From contig OY729419.2 of assembly GCA_963422285.2 (NCBI GenBank), positions 1,798,001 to 1,862,000 on the forward strand: a stretch of 64,000 nt of DNA, written 5' to 3'. Below, piece after piece: positions 50,703 through 59,118 of this stretch. A program made the position numbers and the translations under genes. Below the pieces are notes generated by a model, which had not been told where the DNA came from, made no database searches, and was given only the letters and a program-made list of their open reading frames with translations. Source of the stretch: VXYL01 sp963422285 (GTDB lineage: Bacteria > Pseudomonadota > Gammaproteobacteria > Pseudomonadales > Azotimanducaceae). Within the stretch, counting starts at the first letter, position 1, and the number at the start of each line of letters is the position of its first letter.

Positions 50703-51143
50703 ATGTGCATCATCGTGGACGCCAACAGGCTCGGCGGGCTGCTCGCCGATCCAGCCGATCTCGATGTCGCGCCGATCCGCAAGTGGCTCGACGAGGAGGC
50801 CGGAGTCCTGGTGTACGCGACGGGGTCCAGGTTCGCCGACGAAATCGGACACCGGCATAAACGGAAGCTGGCCGACTACGTTCGAGCGGGCAGGGCCCGG
50901 CACATCCCCGAGGAACGATTCGCCGACGACGAGCGCGCTCTCGAACAGCGCCGGGATCGCCGCTCCGACGATCCGCATGTGCTAGCGCTGGCGCGCGCGA
51001 GCGGAGCGCGTCTTCTCTGCACTGGCGACAATGATCTCATTGCGGACTTCAAGAACAAAAAATTCATCGACGAGCCGAGAGGGCGGATCTACTCCGGCGC
51101 CGGCAACGCCGACCTGCTCTCCAGGTCGGCATGCGCCTCATAG
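50703..51143 (+). CDS. PIN-domain putative ribonuclease, partner of the ATPase
   Basis: A 146-residue protein with a PIN-like layout. The first acidic site is in CIIVDANRLG at the N-terminus, a central Glu/Asp-rich helix lies at ERFADDERALEQRRD, the third is RSDDPHVLALARASG, and the C-terminal RLLCTGDNDLIADF carries the TxD-type site. PIN domains cut RNA with Mg or Mn ions. It starts 10 bases after the ATPase gene, so the two are co-transcribed. Function together: a candidate defence or toxin module with the ATPase as sensor and the PIN protein as effector; inference. Confidence 0.7.
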   Translation: MCIIVDANRLGGLLADPADLDVAPIRKWLDEEAGVLVYATGSRFADEIGHRHKRKLADYVRAGRARHIPEERFADDERALEQRRDRRSDDPHVLALARASGARLLCTGDNDLIADFKNKKFIDEPRGRIYSGAGNADLLSRSACAS

Positions 51144-51371
51144 GCGACGCTGCCTCGACCCCTAATGTTAGGATGATTTGGCGGATCGTCGGAAAATGCA
51201 CCGGAATCGCAGAGTTGGGATACGCGGCCACATCGTCGCGCAGGCACGGGCGATGTCCTGCGGCGGTGCAGGAAGCGTGTGTCGGATCTGTACGTTGGGC
51301 ATTTCCCGGGGGCAGGCTCGAACAACCGCCCTAGACTGGCCACGCCACGGCGCACTTGGATGAACAGGCAT

Positions 51372-52274
51372 ATGAACGACCAAGAGAAATACCTTTTCGA
51401 CCTGCGCGGCTATATCGTCGTGAAGAACGCGCTATCCACCGAACAGGTGGAGGACTTGTCTTCCCGCCTGGAAGCCCGTCGCAAGACCCAAGACAAACGC
51501 CACTTCGGTTCCGACCGGACGGTTTTCGGCAGCGACGCGGCCACAGCCTGGTCGGCCCCGTCGCTGTTGGAGTGGGGCGGCGCCTACCTCGATCTCATCG
51601 ACCTGCCGACCATCGCGCCCTATCTCGAGGCACTCCTCGGCACTGGCTACCGGCTGGATCACGACTACATCAACGTCGTCAACGCCGAGAACCCGAGCAA
51701 GCTCTATCTGCACGGCGGCGGTCAAGGCGCGGGAGGGCCGCGGGACCTGGTGGGGGCAACGGACGGCGGCCAATGCTACTACCGCTACAACAACGGCAGG
51801 TTCTTCAACGGCCTGGTCGCTGTCGCTTTCGAGCTCGATGCCGTGAGCGCCGAGAGCGGCGGCTTCGCATGCGTGGCCGGGAGCCACAAAGCGAACTTCC
51901 CGCTGCCGCCCGAGTGGCGCGTCGGCAAACGACAGGCCGACATCCAGCCGTGCGTGGATCGAGTCGCCGCCGCGGCCGGCGACGCCATCATCTTCACCGA
52001 GGCCTGCGCCCACGGCACGGTGCCGTGGCAGGGAGGTGGAGAACGGCGAACCGTTTTCTACAAGTACTGTCCTCATGCGGTGGCATGGGGGCCGTGCTAC
52101 TACAACGCCGATCACTATGGCGACCTGACCGAAAGCCAACGCGCGATCCTGACCCCGCCGAGCGCCTACGGACCATCCAGCCACACCGCGGCGATTTGGC
52201 AGAAGGCGCAGGCGGAGCAGGCTGAACTAACCCGGCTGCGCAAGGAGGTGGCAGAGCTGAAAGGACGGGCGTGA
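51372..52274 (+). CDS. phytanoyl-CoA dioxygenase (PhyH) family protein
   Basis: A 300-residue Fe(II)/2-oxoglutarate-dependent oxygenase-like protein. It starts EKYLFDLRGYIVVKNALS, the usual family opening. It has LDHDYINVV, YLHGGGQGAGGP (probable first metal His), FACVAGSHKANFPLP, AGDAIIFTEACAHGTVPW (second His) and GERRTVFYKYCPH (Arg for 2-oxoglutarate). The C-terminus is a short charged coil (AELTRLRKEVAEL). ATG 51372 was chosen; ATG 51360 would add MNRH. Such proteins are abundant in marine and sponge-associated bacteria. Substrate unknown. A 228-base gap from the PIN gene makes it a separate unit. Confidence 0.8.
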   Translation: MNDQEKYLFDLRGYIVVKNALSTEQVEDLSSRLEARRKTQDKRHFGSDRTVFGSDAATAWSAPSLLEWGGAYLDLIDLPTIAPYLEALLGTGYRLDHDYINVVNAENPSKLYLHGGGQGAGGPRDLVGATDGGQCYYRYNNGRFFNGLVAVAFELDAVSAESGGFACVAGSHKANFPLPPEWRVGKRQADIQPCVDRVAAAAGDAIIFTEACAHGTVPWQGGGERRTVFYKYCPHAVAWGPCYYNADHYGDLTESQRAILTPPSAYGPSSHTAAIWQKAQAEQAELTRLRKEVAELKGRA

Positions 52275-52382
52275 GGGGGCAAGGGCCATGTACGCAACAC
52301 TGGCTCTTTCTTCCTACACGCTAGCAGCGGGTAATCGCTCGGTTTGAATCCGCGTCGTCATGCTGCATCGCGCAACCACAAG

Positions 52383-53255
52383 ATGCAGAGCACGAGACGG
52401 CGCCGAATGCCCTATGTGGCGGCAGCCGCAATGGTGCGACTGCCCAAAGTCAAACCCGGCCGCTGCCTGGAAACGCTTCACGTTGTCCGCGAACGGCATA
52501 CGGAGTACGCCTGCCGAATGATGGGTCGAATCGTCGATTGCCTAGGAGAGCACTCGGATCTGCGCCTTGAAGCCGGGGCGCTGATCTTCCCCATGCCGGT
52601 GGAGTTCTACGATCGCCTGATGGACGGCAAGTGCCTGCCGAGAGGCGCCTGCTACAACGGACCTCGCGGTGTCTTGGAGGTCGATGCCGTGCCGAATGGT
52701 CGCTACCACGATCCGCGCGCCGATGCCGCCCACCACTTTCTGGACGATTTGCACCGCCTTTCGAAGACCGACGCGTATGCGGGGACCACCTCGCCGCTAG
52801 AAGGGAATACGGAAGACCGTCGCCATCCCGATGCGCAGCTCTTCGTCTCTTCCGACAAGCTGAACAAGCTGCGGGCGGCTTCCCGCCCTGCCCCGATTCC
52901 AGACTTGGTCGTGGAGATCGATACCACGCCCTTGAGCCGCGCCCGCGAGCGAGAACGCCAAGCAGCCTATGGGCGCCTCGGGGTACCCGAACTATGGCGG
53001 TGGAAGCGGGTCGGAGGCTCCGAGGCCGAGCCGGAAGGTCGAGCGTCCGTGCTTGTTGCCCAGGATGGTGGCTATGGCGAAGTGCAAGAGTCCGGCACGG
53101 TTCCCGGTCTAGGGCCGCGAGCCTTGGAGGAACTGCTTGGCGAGCCGGACGACCTCGCCCGGCGCGAACTTGCGGAGCGGCTCGCCGCGCGTTTGGCCCC
53201 TGCCTTCGCGCGCCGCTGGGGTGGCGGCACAGCGCCAGAGAATACCCGCCGTTAA
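52383..53255 (+). CDS. Uma2-type (DUF820) putative endonuclease
   Basis: A protein of about 290 residues resembling the Uma2 family of restriction-endonuclease-like folds. The core is IPDLVVEIDTTPLSRARERE followed by AAYGRLGVPELWRWK, where Asp and Glu fit the PD-(D/E)xK positions, though the usual Lys pair is altered. The N-terminal 100 residues (KVKPGRCLETLHVVRERHTE, LIFPMPVEFYDRLMDG) fit the family more loosely. The last 60 residues are a charged helical tail (PDDLARRELAERLAARLAPA). Start uncertain between ATG 52383, 52407 and 52431. Cellular role unknown. Confidence 0.65.
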   Translation: MQSTRRRRMPYVAAAAMVRLPKVKPGRCLETLHVVRERHTEYACRMMGRIVDCLGEHSDLRLEAGALIFPMPVEFYDRLMDGKCLPRGACYNGPRGVLEVDAVPNGRYHDPRADAAHHFLDDLHRLSKTDAYAGTTSPLEGNTEDRRHPDAQLFVSSDKLNKLRAASRPAPIPDLVVEIDTTPLSRARERERQAAYGRLGVPELWRWKRVGGSEAEPEGRASVLVAQDGGYGEVQESGTVPGLGPRALEELLGEPDDLARRELAERLAARLAPAFARRWGGGTAPENTRR

Positions 53256-53305
53256 CGCTGCGCCGTGCAGCTGCGCCAGTGCCGAACATACTTCGCAATC
53301 CCGGC

Positions 53306-53334
53306 TTGCCGAGGCTGCGCCGGGCGCGTACCAT
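53306..53334 (+). promoter_or_regulatory. promoter of rplM-rpsI
   Basis: TTGCCG (53306-53311), a 17-base spacer and TACCAT (53329-53334), 36 bases before the rplM start. Good sigma-70 spacing. Confidence 0.55.
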
Positions 53335-53370
53335 GCGTCGTTTGTTGTTTCCAGGCTACAGCCCCAGCCG

Positions 53371-53799
53371 ATGAAGACCGTGAGTATCCGGCGCGAGGAT
53401 GCGCAGCACGATTGGTACGTCGTGGACGCCGAAGGCAAGACCCTCGGTCGTCTCGCCTCGGAAATCGCCCGCCGCCTGCGCGGCAAGCACAAGGCGGAGT
53501 ACACGCCCCATGTGGATACCGGCGACTACATCGTCGTCGTCAACGCCGAGCGGGTGCGCGTTAGCGGCCAGAAGGAGACGGACAAGATCTACTACCGGCA
53601 CTCTGGCTACCCGGGCGGCATCAAGGCGACGTCGCTCGGCGAGATGCGCACCCAGCATCCCGAGCGCATCCTCGCCAATGCCGTGAAGGGCATGATGCCG
53701 CGCAACCCCCTCGGCCGGGCCATGTTGCGCAAGCTGAAGGTCTACGCCGGCCCGGCGCATCCCCACGGCGCCCAGCAGCCGAGAGCGCTGGATATGTAG
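53371..53799 (+). CDS. rplM: 50S ribosomal protein L13
   Basis: A 142-residue protein of the large ribosomal subunit and an early assembly protein. Diagnostic segments: DWYVVDAEGKTLGRLASEIA, YTPHVDTGDYIVVVNAERV, KIYYRHSGYPGGIK and GMMPRNPLGRAMLRKLKVY. Length is normal. The frame is open upstream to 53137, but ATG 53371 is where L13 homology begins. First gene of rplM-rpsI, 70 bases before rpsI. Confidence 0.98.
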   Translation: MKTVSIRREDAQHDWYVVDAEGKTLGRLASEIARRLRGKHKAEYTPHVDTGDYIVVVNAERVRVSGQKETDKIYYRHSGYPGGIKATSLGEMRTQHPERILANAVKGMMPRNPLGRAMLRKLKVYAGPAHPHGAQQPRALDM

Positions 53800-53869
53800 A
53801 ACAAGAACATCCAGTCAAGACAAGAGTAGCACTGCAAGAGGAAGACCAGAGGAGCCGAGAGAATCCAAG

Positions 53870-54259
53870 ATGCCCGAAACGAACTACGGCACCGGCCGCC
53901 GCAAAACCGCCACCGCCCGGGTCTTCGTCAAGCCCGGCACGGGTCGCATTCTCGTCAATCGCCGTGGGCTGGACGACTACTTTGGCCGCGAAACGGCACG
54001 CATGATCGTCCGCCAGCCCCTCGATGTGGCTGACGCCGGGGACCGCTTCGACTTCACCGTCACTGTCAAGGGCGGCGGCGGCTCCGGGCAGGCCGGCGCC
54101 ATCCGCCACGGCATCGCCCGGGCTTTGGTGGACTACGACGAGAGCTTGCGGGCGCCGCTGCGGGAGGCCGGATTCCTCACCCGCGACGCCCGCGCCGTGG
54201 AACGCAAGAAGGTGGGTTTGCGCAAGGCCCGCAAGCGCCCGCAGTACTCGAAACGCTGA
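53870..54259 (+). CDS. rpsI: 30S ribosomal protein S9
   Basis: A 129-residue protein of the small subunit head whose C-terminal tail reaches the P-site tRNA. It has NYGTGRRKTATARVFVKPG, GGGGSGQAGAIRHGIARAL and the basic end KKVGLRKARKRPQYSKR with the conserved SKR terminus. Normal length. Cotranscribed with rplM. Confidence 0.98.
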   Translation: MPETNYGTGRRKTATARVFVKPGTGRILVNRRGLDDYFGRETARMIVRQPLDVADAGDRFDFTVTVKGGGGSGQAGAIRHGIARALVDYDESLRAPLREAGFLTRDARAVERKKVGLRKARKRPQYSKR

Positions 54260-54379
54260 TCGAAAGCCAACCGGAAGAAGGACTCGCCGGGCAGCGTCGC
54301 GGCCGTGGCTGGCGAGGCCGCCATGCTAGAATGCTGCCCGACAATCATCCCCACCAGTCGAATCCGTCCGAGTAACCGC

Positions 54380-55003
54380 GTGAGCACAAAAGCCAACCGA
54401 CCCAGCGATGCGCCGGCAGCTACCGGCCGCCGCTACTTCCTCATCGCCGCCACCGCCGCCGCCTCCACCGTAGGCGTCATGGGCGCAGCGGTGCCGTTCG
54501 TGAAGTCCTGGACGCCGAGCGCCAAGGCGCGCGCCGCCGGCGCTCCCGTCGCCATCGACATCTCTCGGCTGCAACCCGGCGAGGTGCTGCGGCCGACTCC
54601 CGCCTGGCGCGGCCAGCCCGTATTCGTGGTGGCCCGCACCGCGGCGGACATCGAAAGGCTGCGCGACGACAGCGACGAACTGGCCGATCCCGCCTCCGAC
54701 AACCCGGAGAGGCAGCCCGGCTACGCCCGCAACCCATGGCGCTCCCGCAAACCCGAGATCGGCGTCTTCCTGGGAATCTGCACCCACCTCGGCTGCTCGC
54801 CCAAGTACCACGGCGAAGCCAAGGCGGAGGACTTCGACGCCAACTGGAAGGGCGGTTTCTACTGTCCCTGCCACGGCTCCCGCTTCGACCTCGCCGGCCG
54901 CGTCGTGAAGGGCGTGCCGGCACCGGACAACCTGGACGTGCCGCCCTACTCCTATATGTCCGACACCGAGATCATCGTCGGCGTGGACGAAGAGACGGCA
55001 TAA
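54380..55003 (+). CDS. petA: ubiquinol-cytochrome c reductase Rieske iron-sulfur subunit
   Basis: A 207-residue 2Fe-2S subunit of the cytochrome bc1 complex, anchored by one N-terminal helix with a Tat-type GRRYFLIAATAAAS. The cluster ligands are in CTHLGCSP and CPCHGSRFD, Cys and His of each plus the disulfide Cys. GTG 54380 is chosen because it gives the usual short N-terminus; the open frame runs back to 54305. First gene of petABC, 13 bases before petB. Confidence 0.95.
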   Translation: MSTKANRPSDAPAATGRRYFLIAATAAASTVGVMGAAVPFVKSWTPSAKARAAGAPVAIDISRLQPGEVLRPTPAWRGQPVFVVARTAADIERLRDDSDELADPASDNPERQPGYARNPWRSRKPEIGVFLGICTHLGCSPKYHGEAKAEDFDANWKGGFYCPCHGSRFDLAGRVVKGVPAPDNLDVPPYSYMSDTEIIVGVDEETA

Positions 55004-55016
55004 GCGGCTAGCGCAG

Positions 55017-56300
55017 ATGGCGATGAAGGAAGAAGGGCCGCAAGCGGCTGCAACACCCCCCAAGCGACCGCTGATGCGGCTTCTCGCGTGGGTCGACGAG
55101 CGCTTCCCGCTGACGGAGACGGTACAATACCACGCCACCAAGTACTACGCGCCGAAGAACTTCAACTTCTGGTACTACTTCGGCGTCCTTGCCGCAGTGG
55201 TGCTGGTGCTTCAGCTGCTTACCGGCATCTGGCTCACCATGTCCTATGTGCCAAGCGGCGAAGGCGCCTTCGCCTCCGTCGAGTACATCATGCGCGACGT
55301 GGAATACGGCGACATCATCCGCTATCTGCACTCCACCGGCGCGTCGGCGTTCTTCGTGGTGGTTTACCTGCACATGTTCCGCGCTCTCGCCTACGGCTCG
55401 TACCGGGCGCCTCGGGAGCTGATCTGGCTGATCGGCATGGCCATCTTCCTGGTGCTGATGGCAGAAGGCTTCTTCGGCTATCTGCTGCCTTGGGGCAACA
55501 TGTCGTACTGGGGCGCACAGGTCATCGTCTCCCTGGTGGGCGCCATCCCCTTCTTCGGTCCGGATCTCATGGAATGGGTGCGTGGCGACTACCTGATGTC
55601 CGAGATCACCCTCAACCGCTTCTTCGCCCTGCACGTGGTGGCGCTGCCGCTGGCCCTGGTGGGGCTGGTGTTCGTCCACATCGTCGCCCTGCACCATGTC
55701 GGCTCCAACAATCCCGACGGAGTGGAGATCAAGAAGCATAAGGACGACAACGGCGCACCCCTGGACGGCATCCCCTTCCATCCCTACTACACCGTCCACG
55801 ATTTCCAGGCCACCGTCGCTTTCCTGTTCGTCTTCTGCGCGGTGGTGTTCTTCGTGCCGGAAATGTTCGGCTACTTCCTGGAGAAGCCGAACTTCGAGCA
55901 GGCGGATCCGCTCAAGACCCCGGAACTGATCGCCCCGGTGTGGTACTTCACACCCTACTACTCGATGCTGCGCGCCTCCACGTTCCCGCTGTTCGGCTTG
56001 GCGGCCAAGTTCTGGGGCCTAGTGGTGATGGTAGGCGCCATCCTGATACCGGCGATGCTGCCCTGGCTGGATCGCAGCCCGGTGAAGTCCATTCGCTACA
56101 AGGGCCTTGCCTCCAAGTTCATGCTGACGCTGCTGATCGCGAGCTTCTTCGTGCTCGGCTATCTAGGCACCATCCATGCCACTCCCTTGACCACGGGCAT
56201 CGCGCAGATCTGCACCATCTTCTACTTCGCCTACTTCCTGCTGATGCCCTGGTATACTCGGGTGGAGAAGACGAAGCCGCCGCCGGAGCGAGTGACATGA
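55017..56300 (+). CDS. petB: cytochrome b of the bc1 complex
   Basis: A 427-residue membrane protein with eight helices carrying hemes bL and bH and the quinol sites. Heme His pairs are seen in YLHSTGASAFFVVVYLHMF and in FFALHVVALPLALVGLVFVH. The Qo motif is PVWY (APVWYFTPYYSML) rather than PEWY, a form I associate with beta/gammaproteobacteria. The stop overlaps the petC start (ATGA at 56297-56300). Electrons go from ubiquinol to cytochrome c, with proton release to the periplasm. Confidence 0.97.
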   Translation: MAMKEEGPQAAATPPKRPLMRLLAWVDERFPLTETVQYHATKYYAPKNFNFWYYFGVLAAVVLVLQLLTGIWLTMSYVPSGEGAFASVEYIMRDVEYGDIIRYLHSTGASAFFVVVYLHMFRALAYGSYRAPRELIWLIGMAIFLVLMAEGFFGYLLPWGNMSYWGAQVIVSLVGAIPFFGPDLMEWVRGDYLMSEITLNRFFALHVVALPLALVGLVFVHIVALHHVGSNNPDGVEIKKHKDDNGAPLDGIPFHPYYTVHDFQATVAFLFVFCAVVFFVPEMFGYFLEKPNFEQADPLKTPELIAPVWYFTPYYSMLRASTFPLFGLAAKFWGLVVMVGAILIPAMLPWLDRSPVKSIRYKGLASKFMLTLLIASFFVLGYLGTIHATPLTTGIAQICTIFYFAYFLLMPWYTRVEKTKPPPERVT

Positions 56301-57139
56301 ACCGCACCGTCGCCGCCCTCGTTGCAGTCGCCCTGCTTGCCGGCCTGCCCGCGCTAGCCGCCGATGCCGCCGTCGAGCTGGAACCCATGAAGCCGAATTT
56401 GGAGGATCTGCCCTCCTTGCAGCGCGGCATGGCCCTCTACATGAACTACTGCATCGGCTGCCATTCGCTGAAGTACCAGCGCTACCAGCGCACCGCCGAA
56501 GATCTCGGCATCCCTCGCCAAGTGGTCGAGGACAATCTGATCTTCACAGGCCAAGCCATCGGTTCGCTGATGCGGACGTCCATGCCGCTGGAGAGCGCCA
56601 AGAACTGGTTCGGAGCGCCGCCGCCGGACCTCACCCTGGTGGATCGAGTGCGCGGCACGGCCTGGATATACAACATGCTGAAGAACTTCTATGTGGATCC
56701 CAAGCGTCCGTTCGGCGTCAACAATCGAGTATTTCCGAACATTGGCATGCCGCACGTGCTGATCGATCTGCAGGGTGTGCCGAGACTGGACGAGACCAAG
56801 GGCTACAAGCCCATCGACCTGCTGCGCGACGACGTCCTGAAAGAGGACTCCTACAAGCTCGTTCCCGTTGGAGAGGCGGGCGGCGACAAGTTGTTCATCG
56901 TCGACGGCAACGCCCGCGCGATGAACACCGGCTATATCAAGATCGACCCTGGCACAGGCTCGATGTCCGCCGAGCAGTTCGATCAGGCAGCCTACGACAT
57001 CGCCAACTTCCTGCACTATGTGGGCGAGCCGGGACGAGCCAAGCGCAAGCAGATCGGCATCTGGGTTCTCGCCTTCCTGGCCGGGCTGTTCGCGCTGGCC
57101 ACGCTGCTGAACCGCGAGTACTGGAAAGACGTACACTAA
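56297..57139 (+). CDS. petC: cytochrome c1 of the bc1 complex
   Basis: A 280-residue protein with a cleavable leader (AALVAVALLAGLPALA), one heme c site in YMNYCIGCHSLKYQRYQR, a likely Met axial ligand in the NIGMPHVL region and a C-terminal anchor (IGIWVLAFLAGLFALATLL). It accepts electrons from the Rieske cluster and passes them to soluble cytochrome c. Coupled to petB by a 4-base overlap; sspA follows after 25 bases. Confidence 0.96.
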   Translation: MNRTVAALVAVALLAGLPALAADAAVELEPMKPNLEDLPSLQRGMALYMNYCIGCHSLKYQRYQRTAEDLGIPRQVVEDNLIFTGQAIGSLMRTSMPLESAKNWFGAPPPDLTLVDRVRGTAWIYNMLKNFYVDPKRPFGVNNRVFPNIGMPHVLIDLQGVPRLDETKGYKPIDLLRDDVLKEDSYKLVPVGEAGGDKLFIVDGNARAMNTGYIKIDPGTGSMSAEQFDQAAYDIANFLHYVGEPGRAKRKQIGIWVLAFLAGLFALATLLNREYWKDVH

Positions 57140-57164
57140 GAGCAGGCATCGGGAGGCAACGACG

Positions 57165-57800
57165 GTGGACTTGAATCCGACTAGGCGATCCTCGATGACG
57201 CTGTACTCCGATCCACGCGACCACCTCAGCCACCGGGTGCGCATGGTGCTGGCGGAAAAGGGCGTCATGGTGGACATCGTCGACGTCAATCCCAGCCGGC
57301 TGCCACGGAAGCTCGTAGACTTGAACCCCTACAGTACCGTGCCCACCCTGGCGGATCGGGATCTGGTGCTGTACAATAGCCTAGTTGTCATCGAGTACCT
57401 GGACGAGCGCTTCCCGCATCCGCCACTGCTGCCGGTCTACCCGGTGGCACGGGCCCAGAGCCGACTGCTGATGCATCGCATCGAGATGGACTGGAGCGAT
57501 CATCTAACCCTCCTCATGCGCGGCAAGGGCCGTACCCTGACCCTGGAGAAAGCGCACAAAGCCTTGCGCGAGAGCATCGTCGCGGTGGCGCCGGTATTCG
57601 CCGAAAAGCCGTACTTCATGAGCGACGAGTTCACCCTGGTGGACTGCTGCGTCGCGCCGATCCTGTGGCGCCTGGAGCGCTCTGGCATCGATCTGCCGGA
57701 GCGCCAGACCCGGCCCATGAATCGCTACATGCAGAGAGTCTTCGCCCGCCAGTCGTTCCGCGACAGCCTCACGGAACTCGAACTCGAAATGCGCGAATGA
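57165..57800 (+). CDS. sspA: stringent starvation protein A (GST-fold)
   Basis: A 211-residue RNA-polymerase-associated protein with the glutathione-transferase fold. N-domain: MTLYSDPRDHLSHRVRMVLA and DLNPYSTVPTLADRDLVLYN. C-domain: PYFMSDEFTLVDCCVAPILW. GTG 57165 has GGGAGG nine bases upstream and gives the typical N-terminal extension before MTLYSDP; ATG 57195 is the alternative. Its stop overlaps sspB. Gene order petC-sspA-sspB is as in other gammaproteobacteria. Confidence 0.95.
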   Translation: MDLNPTRRSSMTLYSDPRDHLSHRVRMVLAEKGVMVDIVDVNPSRLPRKLVDLNPYSTVPTLADRDLVLYNSLVVIEYLDERFPHPPLLPVYPVARAQSRLLMHRIEMDWSDHLTLLMRGKGRTLTLEKAHKALRESIVAVAPVFAEKPYFMSDEFTLVDCCVAPILWRLERSGIDLPERQTRPMNRYMQRVFARQSFRDSLTELELEMRE

Positions 57801-58177
57801 CCTCCATTCGCCCGTACCTGGTCCGTGCGCTGATCGACTGGATCGTCGACAACGACTGTACGCCCTACCTGACCCTCGCCTGCGACATGGCGGGCGTCCA
57901 AGCGCCAGTGGAGCTGGCCGTGGACGGCAAGCTGGTGCTGAACGTCTCCGCCACGGCGACGCGCAATCTAGTGGTGAACGAGCGGGTGGTATGCGTCGAC
58001 TGCCGCTTCCAGGGTCGTCCGGTCCATATCAGTGCGCCGGTAGGGGCCGTGGTGGCGGTGCATGCGCGGGAGAACGGCATGGGCATGGCGTTCGAGGCCG
58101 AACCTCCTGCTGGCGAACCGGCGCCGAACGATGCCTCCAAGCCGAACAGCGGGCCGAAGCTGAAGCTGGTGAAGTAG
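57797..58177 (+). CDS. sspB: ClpXP adaptor SspB
   Basis: A 126-residue adaptor that delivers ssrA-tagged proteins to ClpXP. The folded domain includes RPYLVRALIDWIVDNDCTPY, LVLNVSATATRNLVV and PVHISAPVGAVVAVHARENG. A flexible Pro/Asn/Ser-rich linker ends in KLKLVK, matching the conserved C-terminal ClpX-binding tail. It is shorter than the E. coli protein (165) because of a shorter linker. It overlaps sspA by 4 bases and ends 10 bases from the convergent dolP gene. Confidence 0.95.
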   Translation: MTSIRPYLVRALIDWIVDNDCTPYLTLACDMAGVQAPVELAVDGKLVLNVSATATRNLVVNERVVCVDCRFQGRPVHISAPVGAVVAVHARENGMGMAFEAEPPAGEPAPNDASKPNSGPKLKLVK

Positions 58178-58187
58178 CCTCGGAGTC

Positions 58188-58736
58188 TCAGAGATAGTCG
58201 AACGCCTTTACCACCTTGCCGACGCCGAACACCGTGCGCGCCACTTCCGCAGCAGCGTCGGCCTGGGAGCGCGGCACTACGCCTAGCAGATAGACGATGC
58301 CGTTCTCGGTAACTACCTTGATCCGGTTGGCGTCCACATCTTCGCTGGCGGCGAGCCGAGAGAAGACCTTGGTGGTCAGCCAGTTGTCGTTGGCGCGCGT
58401 CACGAAATTGGTGCTGCCGATCACCTCGATTTCGTTGTGGACCTTGCGTACCCGGCGCATGTCGGCGGCCACCTGTTCGGCTCGGGCGCGCAGGGCCTCG
58501 GACTGCACTTGGCCGGTAAGCAGCACGATGCCGTGGTGGCTCGCCACGTTGATGTGGCTGGCGGCAAGGCGCTCGTCGGCGGCAGCGATCTGCCTTGAGG
58601 CTACGAACTCGATCAGCCGATCGTCGATCAGCCGGCCGGGAGTGCGCATGGTGGGATCCTTGCCGGTGATGCTGACGCAGCCAGCGGCGACGGTCGAGAC
58701 GACCAGAAGGCTAGCAGTCCATTGCTTCAAACGCAT
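58188..58736 (-). CDS. dolP: BON-domain outer-membrane lipoprotein DolP (YraP)
   Basis: A 182-residue lipoprotein from ATG 58736; leader LLVVSTVAAGCVS with lipobox AAGC. Two BON domains: the first at LIEFVASRQIAAADERL to RVRKVHNEIEVIG, the second at NDNWLTTKVFSRLAASED to VGKVVKAFDYL. In E. coli DolP supports outer-membrane integrity and the BAM complex. The start lies within the end of yraN (26-base overlap), so the two are coupled. In Pseudomonas-type genomes a gmhA/diaA gene usually sits between them; it is absent here. Confidence 0.92.
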   Translation of the reverse strand: MRLKQWTASLLVVSTVAAGCVSITGKDPTMRTPGRLIDDRLIEFVASRQIAAADERLAASHINVASHHGIVLLTGQVQSEALRARAEQVAADMRRVRKVHNEIEVIGSTNFVTRANDNWLTTKVFSRLAASEDVDANRIKVVTENGIVYLLGVVPRSQADAAAEVARTVFGVGKVVKAFDYL

Positions 58737-59112
58737 TGGGAATCCATTCGCAAGCGAGGCCGCAGTTTCGCCTGGAAGCGGATACCACGTCAAATCGCAC
58801 CGCGCGGAAGCGATGCTCCGGATGATCGCGACGGTACAGTTCGGCCGTACGCACCAGCCGCGCCTGCTTGGCGGAATCGACGGAGCCGAGCCCGGTGGTC
58901 CACGCGCCTTCGCCGCGGTAGCGCACTTCAACGAAGACCAGCGTGTCGCCATCCAGCATCACCAAATCGATCTCGCCGGTGCGGCGCGCATAGTTGCGCA
59001 CCAGCGTACGCAGGCCCTTGCGCCTGAGCAGCCGCTCGGCCCGGCGTTCGGCCCGGCGCCCGATGCCACCCTTTCGGGTACCGACACGAAGCGGCAGTCG
59101 GAACCGGAGCAC
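58711..59112 (-). CDS. yraN: YraN family (UPF0102) nuclease-like protein
   Basis: A 133-residue protein with the Holliday-junction-resolvase-like PD-(D/E)xK core: Glu in RNYARRTGEIDLVMLDGDTL, VFVEVRYR (usually EVK; here Arg) and SVDSAKQARLVRTAELY. Start GTG 59112; the overall layout is standard. Lies between lpoA (6-base gap) and dolP. Function in cells is not well defined. Confidence 0.92.
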   Translation of the reverse strand: MLRFRLPLRVGTRKGGIGRRAERRAERLLRRKGLRTLVRNYARRTGEIDLVMLDGDTLVFVEVRYRGEGAWTTGLGSVDSAKQARLVRTAELYRRDHPEHRFRAVRFDVVSASRRNCGLACEWIPNAFEAMDC

Positions 59113-59118
59113 GGCAGT

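Noticed and set aside
52285..52360. GGTTTGAATCC, resembling a tRNA T-loop
   Set aside because: Flanking bases do not form a T-stem or an acceptor stem, and no cloverleaf could be drawn.
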